The notes: a model not told the origin generated them from the letters alone. Positions 13,447-26,235 are shown, counted from the first letter of the stretch. The stretch: 64,000 nucleotides of DNA from Citrus sinensis (GCF_022201045.2 NC_068562.1:1054001-1118000); one strand, 5' to 3'. Program-made: numbers and translations.

Positions 13447-16129
13447 GATTGATAAGTGATGATAAAGAAGAATTTAGATGAAGAGAGAAGAAAATTTAAA
13501 GGGGTGTTGACGTTTTTAAGTGAAGAAGTGAGATGAGAAAAAAGAAAAGGTTGAGATTTTTGTGTATTTGATTTAGTGGGTTGTGTTTATGGATATTGAA
13601 TTGGGTGGAGGAGATTGGAAAGCCAATGCAGTGGCTTATGAAAGGATAAGTTTATGAGTAAAATCTATGATTCTCACACTTTGTTTTTGGACATGCTGTC
13701 GTCTCGGTTGATATTTGTTCCATGAAGATCTGTTAGTTAATGGGCATTTGGACTGCTAAGTGAATCTAGTAACCTGAACCACAGTGACAGTATCCTTTCT
13801 CTCACTGCACACCATCAGTTATTTGTATAATTCATCAACTTTTTTTTATTCCGAATAGAAAAATAATATTTTTTTATAGGGTTAGAAAAATAATACCCAA
13901 ATAAAAATTCCAAAAATGATGAATTTACTGAAGTCTACTTTTAAAAAAAAAGTAACAAATAGTATCTATCAAAAATAAAAATAAAAACTGTAACAAATAG
14001 CAAATTTACACACAGTTTGATATTGGAAAAAAAATTATTTGAAGAAATTTGAATGGGCTGGGCCTCACAACCCTACCACGTCAATTGGTCCCTTGGGAAA
14101 TATGATGGGTGTATCTAGCTTTGCACAAGATTAGAATCCTCTTTACCTTTTGGGTCGGGAGTCTCCGATCAGTTTGTGGGCTTACGTAAAGTGATATTAG
14201 AACTCTTCTAATGTATACACGGTTTTAAATAAAAATTCAGAAAACCAAATAATTAAAGGTTCAATGAATTTTCAATTAGAATGCTCTTTTAAATAGTTTT
14301 ATTTTATTTTTAAAATTATATTTTTATTTCCGGAAAGATTTCGAAAGATAATTTAGATTATGAGATTGTGTAGCCGTAAAAAGTAAAAATTTTGTTAAAA
14401 AAAATTATATAAAAGTGCTTAATTGAATTTCAATTAAAAAAGAATTAACTTTGTCTTGGGCTATTTGTGCAAACTCAATCGAAAGGGGGTATCATAAAGA
14501 CTTTCGGGTGGTGGTAATAGCACTACTCGTGAACTCAATACACCTATTTTACTTCTAAAGAAACCTCTTTATGCCATTTTATTGAAGTGATTTGTCTTCG
14601 TCTTAAAAGATCATCATGACGGATACTTTATGTTTGTTGGGTGATTCGTGCCATATTAATTTATTAATGTTGATTAAGAGCTTGAAAGAGCAAGAGAGGC
14701 ATAAGATTTTGGTAATTTCAGCTATTGTTGATGCAGAAGTGATATCTCTACTCTGGATGAGGATAGGCTTGTTGACTTTACTGCAATAAATTAGGCAGTT
14801 GAGCTCATCTTTATCAAGTTACAAGTAGTCAGTCGGTCATCAATACAACAATAGACAGCGTTCTACAAATTCAGTGCTTTAATTTGGTTGCAGTAGAAAA
14901 CTAAAACGACAATCTTCACTTCCACTCTTCATTGTCTTTCTAATACTGGCCCTTTCATCTATCAGTTCAGTTGGTCTCCTTAAAAGCTGTAATAATGTAT
15001 TTAATTTCACACGTCTGGATCTAAAGTTTGGCAATTGAGTCTATTCTGTCTACGGTTGCTGGGCTACAAATCATATCTTCATATTTGCAGCTCACATTGC
15101 TCTGTGTTACATTTTTCTTTGAAGTTTAACCGAGATTTTTATTTATTTATTTATTTATATTTCCACCCTGCTCGTGACTTGCCTACATGGCTTTAGATCA
15201 GATGTATACCCATTAAATCTCTGCATTTTTTCTAAAAAAAATGGTTCCAATTCAATGGGTCTCATTAAGAATCGTTTGACTGCTGACTAACAATTAGATT
15301 GACCATTCAATGGGTTCCTTTAGTTTTATTCTGCAATTTCGAAGGTCAATATCCGCCCTGCATTCTGATGACATGAGTCTTTATAATTTCCAGATTACTA
15401 AATCAAGACTGCGTATTAAGTTATAATTTATAAGGCTGAATTCGATAAGGATGGAGTGACATTTAAAAGAATGGTCAAACGAAGACCCTTTAACCTCTTG
15501 GAGTTGCACAGAAATTTGCCGAGTAAACTGGTCGAAACACTTTCGTGTTAGGTGTGAAGTGTAAGTTATTGAGGTAATTCAGTTGACGGAATCAAATCGG
15601 TTGAGTTTGAAAGTGTCCTACACGTGGGGCTGATTCTGAATGTTTCTCCTCGCGATGGCCATAGCCCACATCTGGAGCTGACCTGATAATAAAATCCCAG
15701 GTCAGCAAAATCACGTTCCAATTTCGTATGTATACATACATACATACATACATATATGAAAAACATAACATGTACAGAGTTGCTAAAATCAGCACTTTAC
15801 GGTTCAATTGGGGAAAAAAAAGTTTCTAAATGAATATTGAATTGAATATGAGAGAATATAATGATACGCCAAGCCCCAAGCGGATCATCATTGGGTTTCT
15901 GGCCTTGTTTACAAATAGATATTTATCAACAATAGAAACAAAAAGCAAAAAGAAGCAAGCAGCTACTTTTTCAATTTAAATGACTCAGAATACTTCTAAA
16001 CAATCACATAACAACACTTGATTGTATGTACACTCCATGGGGATGATGGAACATTAACAAAACAACAAACTGAAAAAATTTGGCTGAAACAACCAATTAG
16101 ACTCTACATTAAATAAATAATTGGTTCTA
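13447..16129. other. Spacer: FNR promoter side and 3' side of the ARO gene
   Basis: The first few hundred bases must hold the FNR promoter; no certain TATA box was chosen. A (CATA)n microsatellite lies at about 15727-15755. The last few hundred bases before 16130 are the probable 3' UTR of the ARO gene. No gene was recognised between. Confidence 0.45.
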
Positions 16130-18121
16130 TCAGTGGAAACCCCTTGAACCTCTGGACTGGTAAAGTTCCAACCTACTTTTGGCATCTTGTAGCAACGGAT
16201 CTACCGTTTCATCCTGTGTCATGTGACTTTGCTTTGATGTCCATTCTAGCACTGTGAGCACTTCAGCTTGTGCAAGGTCCTCGCTGTCTGGTACATGCAA
16301 TGCAATGTAGCATAAAAGGACTAATGCCGATAACTGAACAATTTGCTCTCCAAAATACACAAGCTGAACCAGGTGCTTTGCCCCTCCAGCACTAATAATT
16401 GCCTTGGAGTGATCAGAGTGGAGATAGTTATCACTGCACGCAAATTTTGTAAGAGCAATTGAAGCCTCCCTTGAAACTTCGGCTTCCCTCTCATCAAGAA
16501 GTTTAACCAATGGAGCAATCATTCTTGTCTCCGTTGCCTTAAAAGTCCTGGCCAGATTCCCAACAGCTTTAATGCAGGGAATGAGGAGGTCGGAATCTGC
16601 TTTTTCAATGATCCTAAATAACTGATCAACAACAGCTTTGCAGGCAGGGGCATTAGGCTTGAATGCTGATCTTCTCAGTTCAGCATCTTTCTCTGCCACA
16701 GCTGTGATCTCCATCAATGCCATGGCAGAATTGTATTGAACATCTTCTGGCCCTTTCTCTAAAAGAACTGCAAAACATAACAATGCTCTAGACTCAGTTA
16801 TGCTCCTACAAATGGGTGAATTTCCTTTAGCAAGATGCCAAAGTGCTCTTGCTGCCATTGCTTTCATGTAAGCCTTAGTTGCAGGGTCTTCTAGTTCTCT
16901 TCCCTTAGTATTAGCCCCATAATTTGAGAGACCATGCTGATGCTGAGACTGATGATTTTGCTTCACGTTGTTGTCTTGACCATTACTCTTCACATCGGTA
17001 CCCTGATTTATGACATTTCCTTGCTTCTGAACCGGCTTGGTCCCAACCTTCATTGCCATTGTATTTGTAACCACATTGTGCATTTGACTAGGCGTCTTGT
17101 TTCCCATTGGATGAGGAATCCGGCTCTGATACTGCTTGTCCTCATCATCAATAACCTTGTTGTTACTGCCGTTGGCATTTGCATTGTTAGTCTTATTGCT
17201 CGCAACGACAACCGCATGAATGGAGGTGGCCTTGCTGACAATTGCATACTTGCTATGCTCTTGCACAGTCTCAAACGCCAAATGACCAACAAGCAAGCGA
17301 ATTATATTATGTTGAGCAAAAAGATCTTGACATTTAGGATAATTACCCGCTAATTCAGACACAGCCCACGCCACAACAGCTTGCACTTTCATTGGGCCTT
17401 CTTTGAGGATTTTCGCAAACACCAAACAAACTCCGCTATGAATCATGTGTTCGACACTTTCAGGGTCACGTCCTAACAACCCAATTGCCCTCGCAGCATT
17501 CTCTTGTCCTTCTGGTTTCCCTTCTTTGACTAGCTTCAATAACGGACCAACCCCACCTTCTTCGATAATCAACTTGCCATAGCGATCATTATCACGCGCC
17601 AGGGATACAAGCGATGCAGCGGCGTCGGATTTGTGCTCGAGAGACCCTGCAGTATAAAGAATTGCAACTTGTTCCCATATCAAACAGAGGATTGGCTCGT
17701 TGGCAGCGATTGGCGGGAGGCCTAAGTACTCGTCATCACGATCTTCGGCTGAAGCCGAGACACGAAGAAGCCATGAAACATCTCCTATTGAATTCTCCAA
17801 CTGGGAAGACATTTTGCGAAACGCAGCAGCTGGGATGATTGTGAACACGCGCTTGATGATACCATTTGCGCGATATTTGATTACCAAGGACAGAGCTTTC
17901 TCCAGGACTTGTTCAGTGTCATCGATGATGCGGCGCGTTGGTCGCTCGTAAAGGTCAGAGCTAGCTCGAGCAGCCTGTCTGAGCAAAGCCGCGAGTTTTT
18001 CAGTCTTGGATTTGAGCTCGGCGCAGTCTTGTTTCATTGAAGTCGCTTCGTCAGCTGCTTTGACCACTTGATCAGCTAACTGGATCGGTTTTGCCAAGAT
18101 TTGCTTCACTTTGTCCGCCAT
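16130..18121 (-). CDS. ARO1: ARMADILLO REPEAT ONLY (ARO) protein
   Basis: One uninterrupted frame of 663 aa starting MADKVKQILAKPIQLADQV, matching the length and intronless structure known for plant ARO1-ARO4. The N-terminal helical part (about 1-140) is family specific. Armadillo repeats follow (about 150-295, for example SLEHKSDAAASLVSLA and EGQENAARAIGLLG) and continue from about 410 to 640. They are split by a polar Asn/Gln/His-rich linker (about 300-400) that is probably unstructured. ARO proteins act in polarised tip growth: Arabidopsis ARO1 works in pollen tubes, and ARO2-4 act in sporophyte cells with ROP-GTPase regulators. The assignment to ARO1 rather than a sister is from overall resemblance and is less certain than the family call. 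Confidence 0.93.
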   Translation of the reverse strand: MADKVKQILAKPIQLADQVVKAADEATSMKQDCAELKSKTEKLAALLRQAARASSDLYERPTRRIIDDTEQVLEKALSLVIKYRANGIIKRVFTIIPAAAFRKMSSQLENSIGDVSWLLRVSASAEDRDDEYLGLPPIAANEPILCLIWEQVAILYTAGSLEHKSDAAASLVSLARDNDRYGKLIIEEGGVGPLLKLVKEGKPEGQENAARAIGLLGRDPESVEHMIHSGVCLVFAKILKEGPMKVQAVVAWAVSELAGNYPKCQDLFAQHNIIRLLVGHLAFETVQEHSKYAIVSKATSIHAVVVASNKTNNANANGSNNKVIDDEDKQYQSRIPHPMGNKTPSQMHNVVTNTMAMKVGTKPVQKQGNVINQGTDVKSNGQDNNVKQNHQSQHQHGLSNYGANTKGRELEDPATKAYMKAMAARALWHLAKGNSPICRSITESRALLCFAVLLEKGPEDVQYNSAMALMEITAVAEKDAELRRSAFKPNAPACKAVVDQLFRIIEKADSDLLIPCIKAVGNLARTFKATETRMIAPLVKLLDEREAEVSREASIALTKFACSDNYLHSDHSKAIISAGGAKHLVQLVYFGEQIVQLSALVLLCYIALHVPDSEDLAQAEVLTVLEWTSKQSHMTQDETVDPLLQDAKSRLELYQSRGSRGFH

Positions 18122-19620
18122 TTTATGTCACAGCGGACACAAACAAAACTTGAACCTCTACCAGTTATCACCCGCCTTCACTACTAACACAAAACAGATC
18201 AAGAAATGGAACAACAAAAACAAATGCTTTATTGAATGAATTGTGGGTTTTTTGTTTTGTTCTTTTTTTTCCCCCTTAAGCCTTGAAAGGCGGAGATGAT
18301 GGAGGGGCGTGGTGGGGTAGTTGAGATTTGAGCAAATGAGCTGGAAATGTGAATTAACAACTTATTAAGTTGTGCCTTTGTTTTTGTGTTATGTCTGATG
18401 TGGGCAAGATTTTGTGTGTTGTTGGGCTTTGTGGGGGGTTTTTAAATCAGGATGTAGTGGTAGTAGTCTGAAAGAAAGAAAGATTCAGAAATTGGAAGAA
18501 CAAGGAATCAATGTTCACGGTGAAAGTGAGTGAATGATGGACGGGCTTTACAAGGTCAAACGCGTTTTCTTTTCTTTGTTTATAACCTCGTTTGGCAAAT
18601 GCCAGTTTTGATGTCTGGTGAGCGTTGATCTGGTGAGTGGCGACCGCTTTTACAATACTTCTCATTTTAATGGCATCCGATTCCATTGTTTGCCCAATCA
18701 GAGTATCGCTCACATGCATCTTGATGCATACATATATGTCACACTCGCAGTTACTGCTCCAATACAATTCTATCTTTTCATTACACGACATGACAGGAGA
18801 CACGGAAGATGCAACCACTCCTTCATTGTTTCTGTTCATTTGATCAGGGAGTTTAATTCACCATTTGATTTTTTTCTCTGCCTCTCATTTAGAGTTACGT
18901 TATTAATGACAAAATAAATGAAAGAGTGCCGCATAACGGTTGGTAATTAATTGTATTAAATAATAAGATCCAGTATGTGGTGGGCATTTAGCTAATTCTG
19001 TAATGATTCTTTCAAAATTTTATTTGTGGGTAGTTAAACCAATCCATCAAAATAAAGTATTTGCCGATCTAAATTGTGTTGGTTTGTGTTTACTCCGATT
19101 GATTATGTAGAGACGTTGTTGCCAAATTTGCTTTTCAAGTACTAAGAGTTGATTATTTGAATGTTTAATGGTTTTGGAAGTTTTTTATTACAAATTTTAA
19201 GTGAATATAATTAAAATATTTTACTATGAAAGAAGATTGCATGATTTTCTTTTATTCGCGCAGTTATTTTAGTTTAGTTTCTTAACCCCTCTCTCTCTTT
19301 ATTAATTTGTGTAGAAATTGAGAAAATACAGTTGGATTCTTTTTTGATATAAAGTTTTAGTCAAATTAGTGGATCGTGTTTGGATTAATCTGTTTCAACA
19401 AAACAAGCTAAGTCACTCAATTAATTTTATTATTATATTTTTCATAAAATAATTTATTATTTAGGGAAAAAGATAAAAAAACCTAGGTAGCCACTCAATT
19501 TTTATCATGGAGATGAAAGATGGCAGCTCTATGTATGGTGGGATAAATAGAGAGAATCTTGTATAGCAAATGACCAAATGGGTCTTATGATTATGTTGAT
19601 GTCATTTCTGATTTAAAGAA
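18122..19620. other. Spacer: ARO promoter region
   Basis: A CT-rich leader-like tract follows the ARO start (18240-18290 reads as purine/pyrimidine runs). No other gene was recognised; the short frames around 18447-18917 overlap on both strands and show no domain. Confidence 0.4.
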
Positions 19621-20567
19621 GGGAAATGGACACTTATAATCCCGATATTTGGGGAGATGCTGTGTAAATCTCGATGTTTTCAATAAAAAATGTTAATACT
19701 CTTTTTTTTTTTCTTTTAAGGATCATCATAATTCAATATAGCAAAAATCTTGAATAAATATAAAGTAGAATAATCAAATAATAGTTTTATTTTGACTACA
19801 TACATGTTCGAATACAATATAATTTTATACTAACATTTTTTATTTGTCTGTTTGCTTCTATTGCGCGTCAATATTAAGATTTACACTTTAAAAAACTATA
19901 GATTTAAATAGTAACCAACTTCAACCATATTAAAATATTCAATAATTCAATAATATAAAAATAAACCAAATCAACAGTTAAGGTTGGCAATGGAATGGGA
20001 TTTCTCAATCCCAATCCTATCTCGTATATGCAAATGAGATAAAAAAAAAATTTATTTTCATCTCTTTAATATATTTTTAGGACAAAAAATATATCCTAAT
20101 CATGTCCCAAAAGAAATGAGATCCCTTAGGATCCCATCCCAACAGGAAATATTGCCATCCTTAGTATCTTTTGGTTCAATTGACTAAAAAAAATAACTTT
20201 AGGTTAAATAGTTTTTACAATTAATAAAATATATCTCATGTAATAATAATATTAAAATTATTTTGTATAATATCAAAAATATTAAATTTTTATACATTTA
20301 TTTTAATATTGTGTTTCTATTTATTTTAAAATTTAGTTTAATGTAATATAAGATTGCAAATAATATTTTAAAGAAATTATTTTTAAATGTATATATTGTT
20401 AAATTTATTTTACTATTATATTTTTATTTTTTTATAGAACATTAGAGTCAAAAAATTTTAGTTGATAGAGAAAAAATAATATAATAAAAGTGAGGTCTTG
20501 ATATCTTTTATTAAAAATTTGAAGATTTCCATCACTATTTTTCTAAATTTATACGTGTCCTTTTCCC
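19621..20567. mobile_element. Mutator-like MITE, about 947 bp, with nested insertion
   Basis: The left end GGGAAATGGACAC pairs with the right end (read inward GGGAAAAGGACAC). Flanks are TTTAAAGAA at 19612-19620 and TTTAAAAGAA at 20568-20577, a 9-bp target duplication with one extra A on the right. The arms are far more degenerate than in the element at 42403, so it looks older. It contains a smaller hAT-like element at about 19979-20163. Confidence 0.65.
19979..20163. mobile_element. Small hAT-like MITE nested in a Mutator-like MITE
   Basis: The ends are TAAGGTTGGCAAT on the left and, read inward, TAAGGATGGCAAT on the right, 185 bp apart. The terminal pattern TAxGGxTGGCAA is common in plant hAT MITEs. 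No 8-bp target duplication was found, so the boundaries are less certain. Confidence 0.4.
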
Positions 20568-21131
20568 TTTAAAAGAATATAAAACTAGAACCCAATAGCT
20601 GGCTTACCATTAGCGACACCCAAACATGTTAACGTGACGTCTCTCATGCTCTTAACTCTTAAGCCACGACTTTATCAATTCCAAAATTCTGTTGACCTTT
20701 ATATTTGGTTCGGTCAATTTTCTTTTTCTTTTTTTGTTTTTGTTAAGGGCAAAAAGGAAAGGAAAGGAATGTAGGAAACTTTCTATGCGTGGCTTAATGG
20801 CTTCCATATTTATTTTTAATATATATATATATAATATTACTATATTTGTGTAGTGAATCAAAAGAAGCGCCATCGCAAAACTGCTTTCTTTTTCGTTGTT
20901 AGTGACCATAGTAAGTATTGACGATTTTCCCAAATTTGGTAACTACTAGACAATTGACGCGGAATTTCATGTGATTTTTCACAGAGTGGGCAATTTGCAA
21001 ATTTACACAAGTGACTGCTCCGTCTTCAGACATTTTATGGGAGAAGGTGCTTATGGTTTCGACACCCGTATACTTCAAGATAAAAAATTGTAGTTTAACC
21101 TAATTTTGTTTGCTGTCTTATTCATATTTTT

Positions 21132-21282
21132 GGATCAGGCTACGGTGCAACAGTGGCACCGTGCCACAGTTGCACCTAGCCGTTGGATGCAGTTGGATGT
21201 CAGTGGATCCCACCAATCCAACTGCATCCAACGGCTAGGGGCAACAGTGGCACCGTGCCACAGTTGCACCTAAGGGGAATCC
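21132..21282. mobile_element. Compact palindromic element, 151 bp, with nested palindromes
   Basis: The whole segment is a near-perfect palindrome: CTAGCCGTTGGATGCAGTTG (21176-21195) pairs with its complement near 21217-21237. Both ends also carry a copy of GCAACAGTGGCACCGTGCCA continuing into CAGTTGC, itself a palindrome. The direct repeat CATATTTTT at 21123-21131 and 21283-21291 is the likely target duplication. The ends read GGATCAGG and, inward, GGATTCCC. It is GC-rich against an AT-rich background. Superfamily unknown. Confidence 0.7.
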
Positions 21283-21375
21283 CATATTTTTACTAATAAC
21301 ATCCTAATGGAGAGCGTGTATATTATTGCTAGGATTATTACTTTATACAAAATACGCCAGGACCAGCAGAAAGGA

Positions 21376-21497
21376 TCTCGGGTGCCATCATCTTTCCAAT
21401 GTTTAGGAGCCACTTAGCCAATAAACTATTATCTGGATTTGTTGCCTAGGGCTTTTTAATGGGGCCTTCATTGGAAAGATGATGGTACCCGATTGGG
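21376..21497. repeat. Imperfect hairpin, candidate small-RNA precursor
   Basis: TCGGGTGCCATCATCTTTCC followed by AATG (about 21378-21401) pairs with its near-complement at about 21470-21494, with one G/A difference in some 23 bases. The loop of about 65 nt has partial extra pairing (AGGAGCC with GGGGCCT). The arm length and loop fit a plant miRNA precursor, but the sequence matches no miRNA family I know. A small MITE is the alternative. Confidence 0.3.
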
Positions 21498-23676
21498 TTG
21501 GGTTGGGTTGGCCCAGCAATCAGATGGAGTTGGCTTTTTCACGTTGTCTCTTCATTCTTCAGTGGCCCAATCCTTGAGTAAAATAAAGCTAAATATGAAA
21601 AGTGAAAATTTGAAGCTGCGAGTCAAAAATCGAATTGTCAGATGATGAAGTGGTGGTGTCAGTAGATCTTTTCGGGACCCAGAAAACGAAATGAATTCGA
21701 TAGTTTGTGGATTCGATTATCAGAAAGCTAAAGACTATCCCATCTCATATCGCTCCAAGTATTACAAAACAAAATTTGGTACCAGATTCTGAAACTACTA
21801 CTGAGATATAATTATAACGGCATGATGTGCTTGGAGCGATTGTAAAGATTTCAGATTTAAGGGATTCCTATTCATGAGGCAGAATGTGGACGAATCCATA
21901 ATTACGAGTCAAAGGTGCCAGGCCAGTTGGAGCAACGTTAATTAATTATCCTGCGTCTTCAAGAGATTCCTCTGATTCTTCTGAAAGGTTTAGTTTCATT
22001 TTGGATGGTTGTAAAGCAACGGTCACCGCAACTTGTCCAATCTTTGCAACTGTATATCCAGCAGCCAGCTAGCACGCGTTTATGATTAACAGAAAAAGTT
22101 ACAGAATAGTTCAGAATGAATGATTCAGAGTAACAGTTAAAAATAATGATTAATCAACGTAGAGTAGAAGCAATGGCGAGTTGGCCATGCGTACATATAT
22201 CGAATGAATATACATAACCAGGCGGGATTCCGAAAATTATAGAGCAGGCCAAGCATACATGTTTATTCTTTGTTCCGGTTTTCGCTTCTTAATTATTTGA
22301 CTGAGGACACACCAATGGACAAATCACTCGTATTCTGAATAACTTATCACGTTGACCATTTGAAAGTACTGTATGTAGTTATGATTCTTGATTTTGACTT
22401 TGCAGCTAAATTAAATGAATTTGGATGTTTTACACGTACGACATGTCTTCGATTTCAAACCTTATTAATATTAAAATTCATTCTTAGACGTGGGCTGGCC
22501 AATGCCAATCTAACTGCCTGCTCGTAGTGCTAGTGGCTCTAATCTAAATAATTCGTAACAATGTGAGCTGAGTTGCCCAAGTAATGTGCGAACGAACCCA
22601 CACATCATAAGAACCCAATTGATCAACCTGTACCTGCATGAATAATGATCCCTCCTCCGAACAACTACAAACGAGTATTAGGACTAGGTGATACTTAATA
22701 TACAGAGGACTAAATCTATATTCAAACAAAAAAGGCACTCGATTTGCCCAATTTCAACATCACAACAGGTAGATTAGCTAGTTGCTTGAGTTTGTCCAAT
22801 TCCCATGCCAAATAATCTTCGTCACACTTGTATTTATGAGATATTTATCGTGGAGTTGTCTTTTAGCATTTTTAATTATATAGTGTTGACAAACTATATA
22901 TTCCCTTTACAATGATCAAATTTAAACTAAAAAGTGTGTATTGTGTTGTGCCATAGCATAATATAAAATGAAGAATGATAAAAAAGCTTCATTTTCTCAA
23001 TTTTAAGATAGATTAAAACTTGAAAAAAGATATCAACATTGGCGGTGAAGTTGGTGCAGATGAATCAATGGGAGAGCTCTTCAATTTGGTTTTAGTAATT
23101 TACTAAACATGATTAAATATGCTTGTGTTAAATATAATTTTAACTAACACATTCCATTTTCTCTTAATTACTTTTGCCCAATGATGAAGTGAAATCATAT
23201 AAGACAATATATAAAATGCTTATTAGTGCTAGGATTTGTGTCCTTGCCAGTTGGCCATTAGATGACGCCATGGATGTTTCTACTTTCTATCTTTGTGAAT
23301 ACAAAAGGGTATATGACAAGTTGATCAAGAAAAATATTAAAAAGTAAATATATTTTTTCTTCTTTTTCATTTCCATATAATCAGCTTATCATACTTTTGT
23401 TTCTTCATGTACTTGAAATACAACACCTTTTACCTTAAATATGTCGTTAGAAGAAAGTATCTGCACACCAAAATCAATACATATTTGACTGGACATTAAT
23501 TAGAATAAGGCTAACCTATCTAATTTCGAACCTAGAACGCAATATAATATAATTATGCTAATAATTAAGCAGACATAAAACCTTGATCATCCTCTAATTT
23601 TGATATCCATATTAACAGACTAAAAGCTTCATCAATTATTCACTTAATTAATTGATTAATAATAATTAAGCTTTAT
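21498..23676. other. Spacer before the P450 3' end
   Basis: No gene was recognised. GGGTTGGGTTGGGTTGG at about 21494-21510 is a short G-rich repeat. The right end holds the 3' UTR of the P450 gene. Confidence 0.4.
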
Positions 23677-26119
23677 TTATGCAGCAACTGCTTTATCCTG
23701 TATGTTAGTACTTTTGACGTGTATCGGACATCCGCTCTTTAATCTTGCAAACATTGCCCACTTGTCAATACTTGAATCCGAATCAATCATCTCCCATCTG
23801 AAGAAAGAAATTTTCATATATAAACGTTCATGATTAATCTCAGCAATTAATTGCCAAACTGCTTATAATTAACGAGATTAAAAAGACTTTAAACTCACTT
23901 ATAAGTTGTGATAAGCCGGTGAAGAAAAACAAGCATCATAGCTTTAGCCATGTGCATTCCTAAACATGCCCTGCCCCCCATGCTAAAAGGTATGGATCCA
24001 TATGGTTTTGACTCATCTCCCTGTGACCGCAGGAATAATAACAAGTAATTTGATTACTCAATTTTGCATTAATTTCTAATTCATTCAGAATTCGTTTATA
24101 TTAATTCAAAACAATCACTTACATCAAATCTTGAAGGATTGAACTTGTAGGGATTGCTGTGGACCGTGGAATCAAGGTGTATTGATTTAGCATCAATATT
24201 CACACTCCACCCAGCCTTTATCACGTAGCCTGACAAATACAAACAATTGGAATTCAAATAAACTTCAAGTATACAAGATAATCGTTAATTAATCGCCCTT
24301 AATTTATTGCTGTTGATAATCAAACAAACCTTCTATTTCACAGTCATGGATCACTAATCTTGGATACCATGCCACTATAGAGGCCATTCTCAGAGATTCT
24401 TTAACTACCTGTTAGATAATTACCATTTTTACTAATTCTTGTTAAATTTCAAAGTAATTAAAGAAATCAACTTAAAAGTGAAAGTAATTAACTAATAATT
24501 TCTGTGCGATCAAATATGATATACCTTGGAAGCATATGGCATTCTGTTAAGATCTTCCAGGGTGAGAAGTGATTTTTTGGTTCTTTCCATGAGCGGAAAA
24601 TGTTCTGCCTGCTTCAGTCAACTTTAATTGAATGGACATAGGAAAATGAACGAATAAATAAAATAGTGAATGAAAATGATGATTGGCAGAATAATACCTT
24701 GAGTTTGTCTAGGACCTCTTCATTTTCGGACAGGTACTTGACCATCCAAGTGATTGCACTTGCTGTGGTATCTTGACCTGCAGCCAATTATTTGTTTATA
24801 CTACGAATAATTTATGACAACATTTTATATTTTCTTTTTCCTTTTTTGGTGTAGACAACATTGAATTTTTGTAAGTTCTGATCACCTGCAATGATCATGG
24901 TCAAAATATTATCTTGGATCTCTTCATCCGTTAACTTTTTTGGGGTTTCGCTAGAAGAAGAAGACAAAGAAGCTCTATCTTTGTCAACAGCATCCTCTGC
25001 CAAAAGGCACTGTAAAAAATCTTCGTGAGTTTCCAAGCCTTTTCTTCTAATGTTAATCATCTTCTCCAATGTTCTCATAATTCTTTTTCTTGCCTGAAAT
25101 CATCATCATTTAAAGAAACAACAAAGTGATAATTAATTCAGTTATCATCACCCTGATACATGTTAAGTAGTAACAATTTATATTACCTTAACTCCTCTGT
25201 AAAATTTGGTCCACGGTAACTTCAAAGGGAATGCAAGCATGGCATCATAAACTCGAGTCACATCATTTTCAAGCATCTCTAGTTCTTTTCCACTCTCTAA
25301 ACTCAACAATATCTTGCACATTGCTTTAAATGTTACCTACACAAAATGTACAGTAATACTAATTAAAATAATAATAAAAAACCCATTAACGTACGTATTT
25401 ATAATAATACAAATAATTATAAAAAAATAATATAACCTTTAGTGCTTCTCTGAGAACGACAACGGTGGCTGCTTTGTGTTCCCAGTCACTAAGATTTTCC
25501 AAAACAAGTTGATCAAACTGTTTAGTGAAAATTGATAAAGAACTCAAGGAGAACAAGTTAGCAAGACGACTGCGTATCAATTTGTGCCGTTGGGTCGAAG
25601 CACAGAGCACACTATTATCGCCTACGATCTCTCCCACTGACTTAATGTATCTCTTCGTAAAATTCTCCCCTTCATTATTTAGTATAATCTTTGCTGCCCC
25701 CGTGCTTGAAAAAAACACATTAGTTGTCGCAAATATGTTGGTCCTGAAGCAATCCCCATACCTGCACCGCCCACAATTCAGTTTAATTTCTCTCATTCCG
25801 TCGAGGTCACATCCAAACATTGATTAATAAACAAATATGTACATGTACATGTAGTATTGATGAAGCGATGCATGCATGAACAGATGAAATATACGTACTT
25901 GAGATGACGAACTTGTATAAATTGATAGAAGCCTTGGCTACTATTAATGGCAGCCATGAACTGCAAGGTCTCTCCAATCAACGGTAGTCCTTCACTGCCC
26001 GGAGGAATAGAAACCGTTGATCTACCCCGTAGCATCTTCTTTGTATTCATTATGATCAAAATAATCACGATGCCAATTACGAAAACAATGTACCCATAAA
26101 GAAAAAGAGTCTCATCCAT
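23677..26119 (-). CDS. Cytochrome P450, CYP85 clan, CYP722-like
   Basis: Ten exons: 26119-25899, 25761-25437, 25336-25187, 25093-24886, 24777-24698, 24608-24525, 24408-24330, 24229-24123, 24020-23899, 23797-23677. All introns are GT...AG and the sum is 1497 nt, giving 498 aa. Seen: an N-terminal membrane anchor, the proline hinge SIPPGSEGLPLIGETLQF, the I-helix oxygen motif AGQDTTAS, the K-helix ESLR, the PERF-region NPSRF, and the haem loop FSMGGRACLG with the Cys ligand. The hinge, exon pattern and lack of a linker place it in the CYP85 clan, whose members modify isoprenoid hormones. Resemblance from memory is best to CYP722, where some members convert carlactonoic acid in strigolactone synthesis. 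CYP707 or CYP716 are alternatives; the substrate is unknown. All motifs are intact. Confidence 0.9.
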
Positions 26120-26235
26120 TTTTCTTTCTCTTTTTTTTTTCTGTATTATTTAATTAATTAACGAACTGACTAGAACTAAGTAGCGTGGGTGATAAAGAAA
26201 ATATACTATATGTTATCACATATTACTGAATATTT

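Noticed and set aside
15727-15755. Tandem CATA units considered as a possible array
   Set aside because: A simple microsatellite with 4-bp units and no spacers; not a CRISPR or satellite array.
16934-17951. Plus-strand and alternative-frame ORFs inside the ARO gene
   Set aside because: They lie wholly within a clear 663-aa gene on the other strand and have no recognisable product.
18447-18917. Frames of 99 and 130 codons on opposite strands
   Set aside because: No domain, overlapping one another, upstream of ARO; treated as chance.
20652-20933. A 93-codon minus-strand frame
   Set aside because: AT-rich, Lys/Ile-rich translation without motif; expected by chance.
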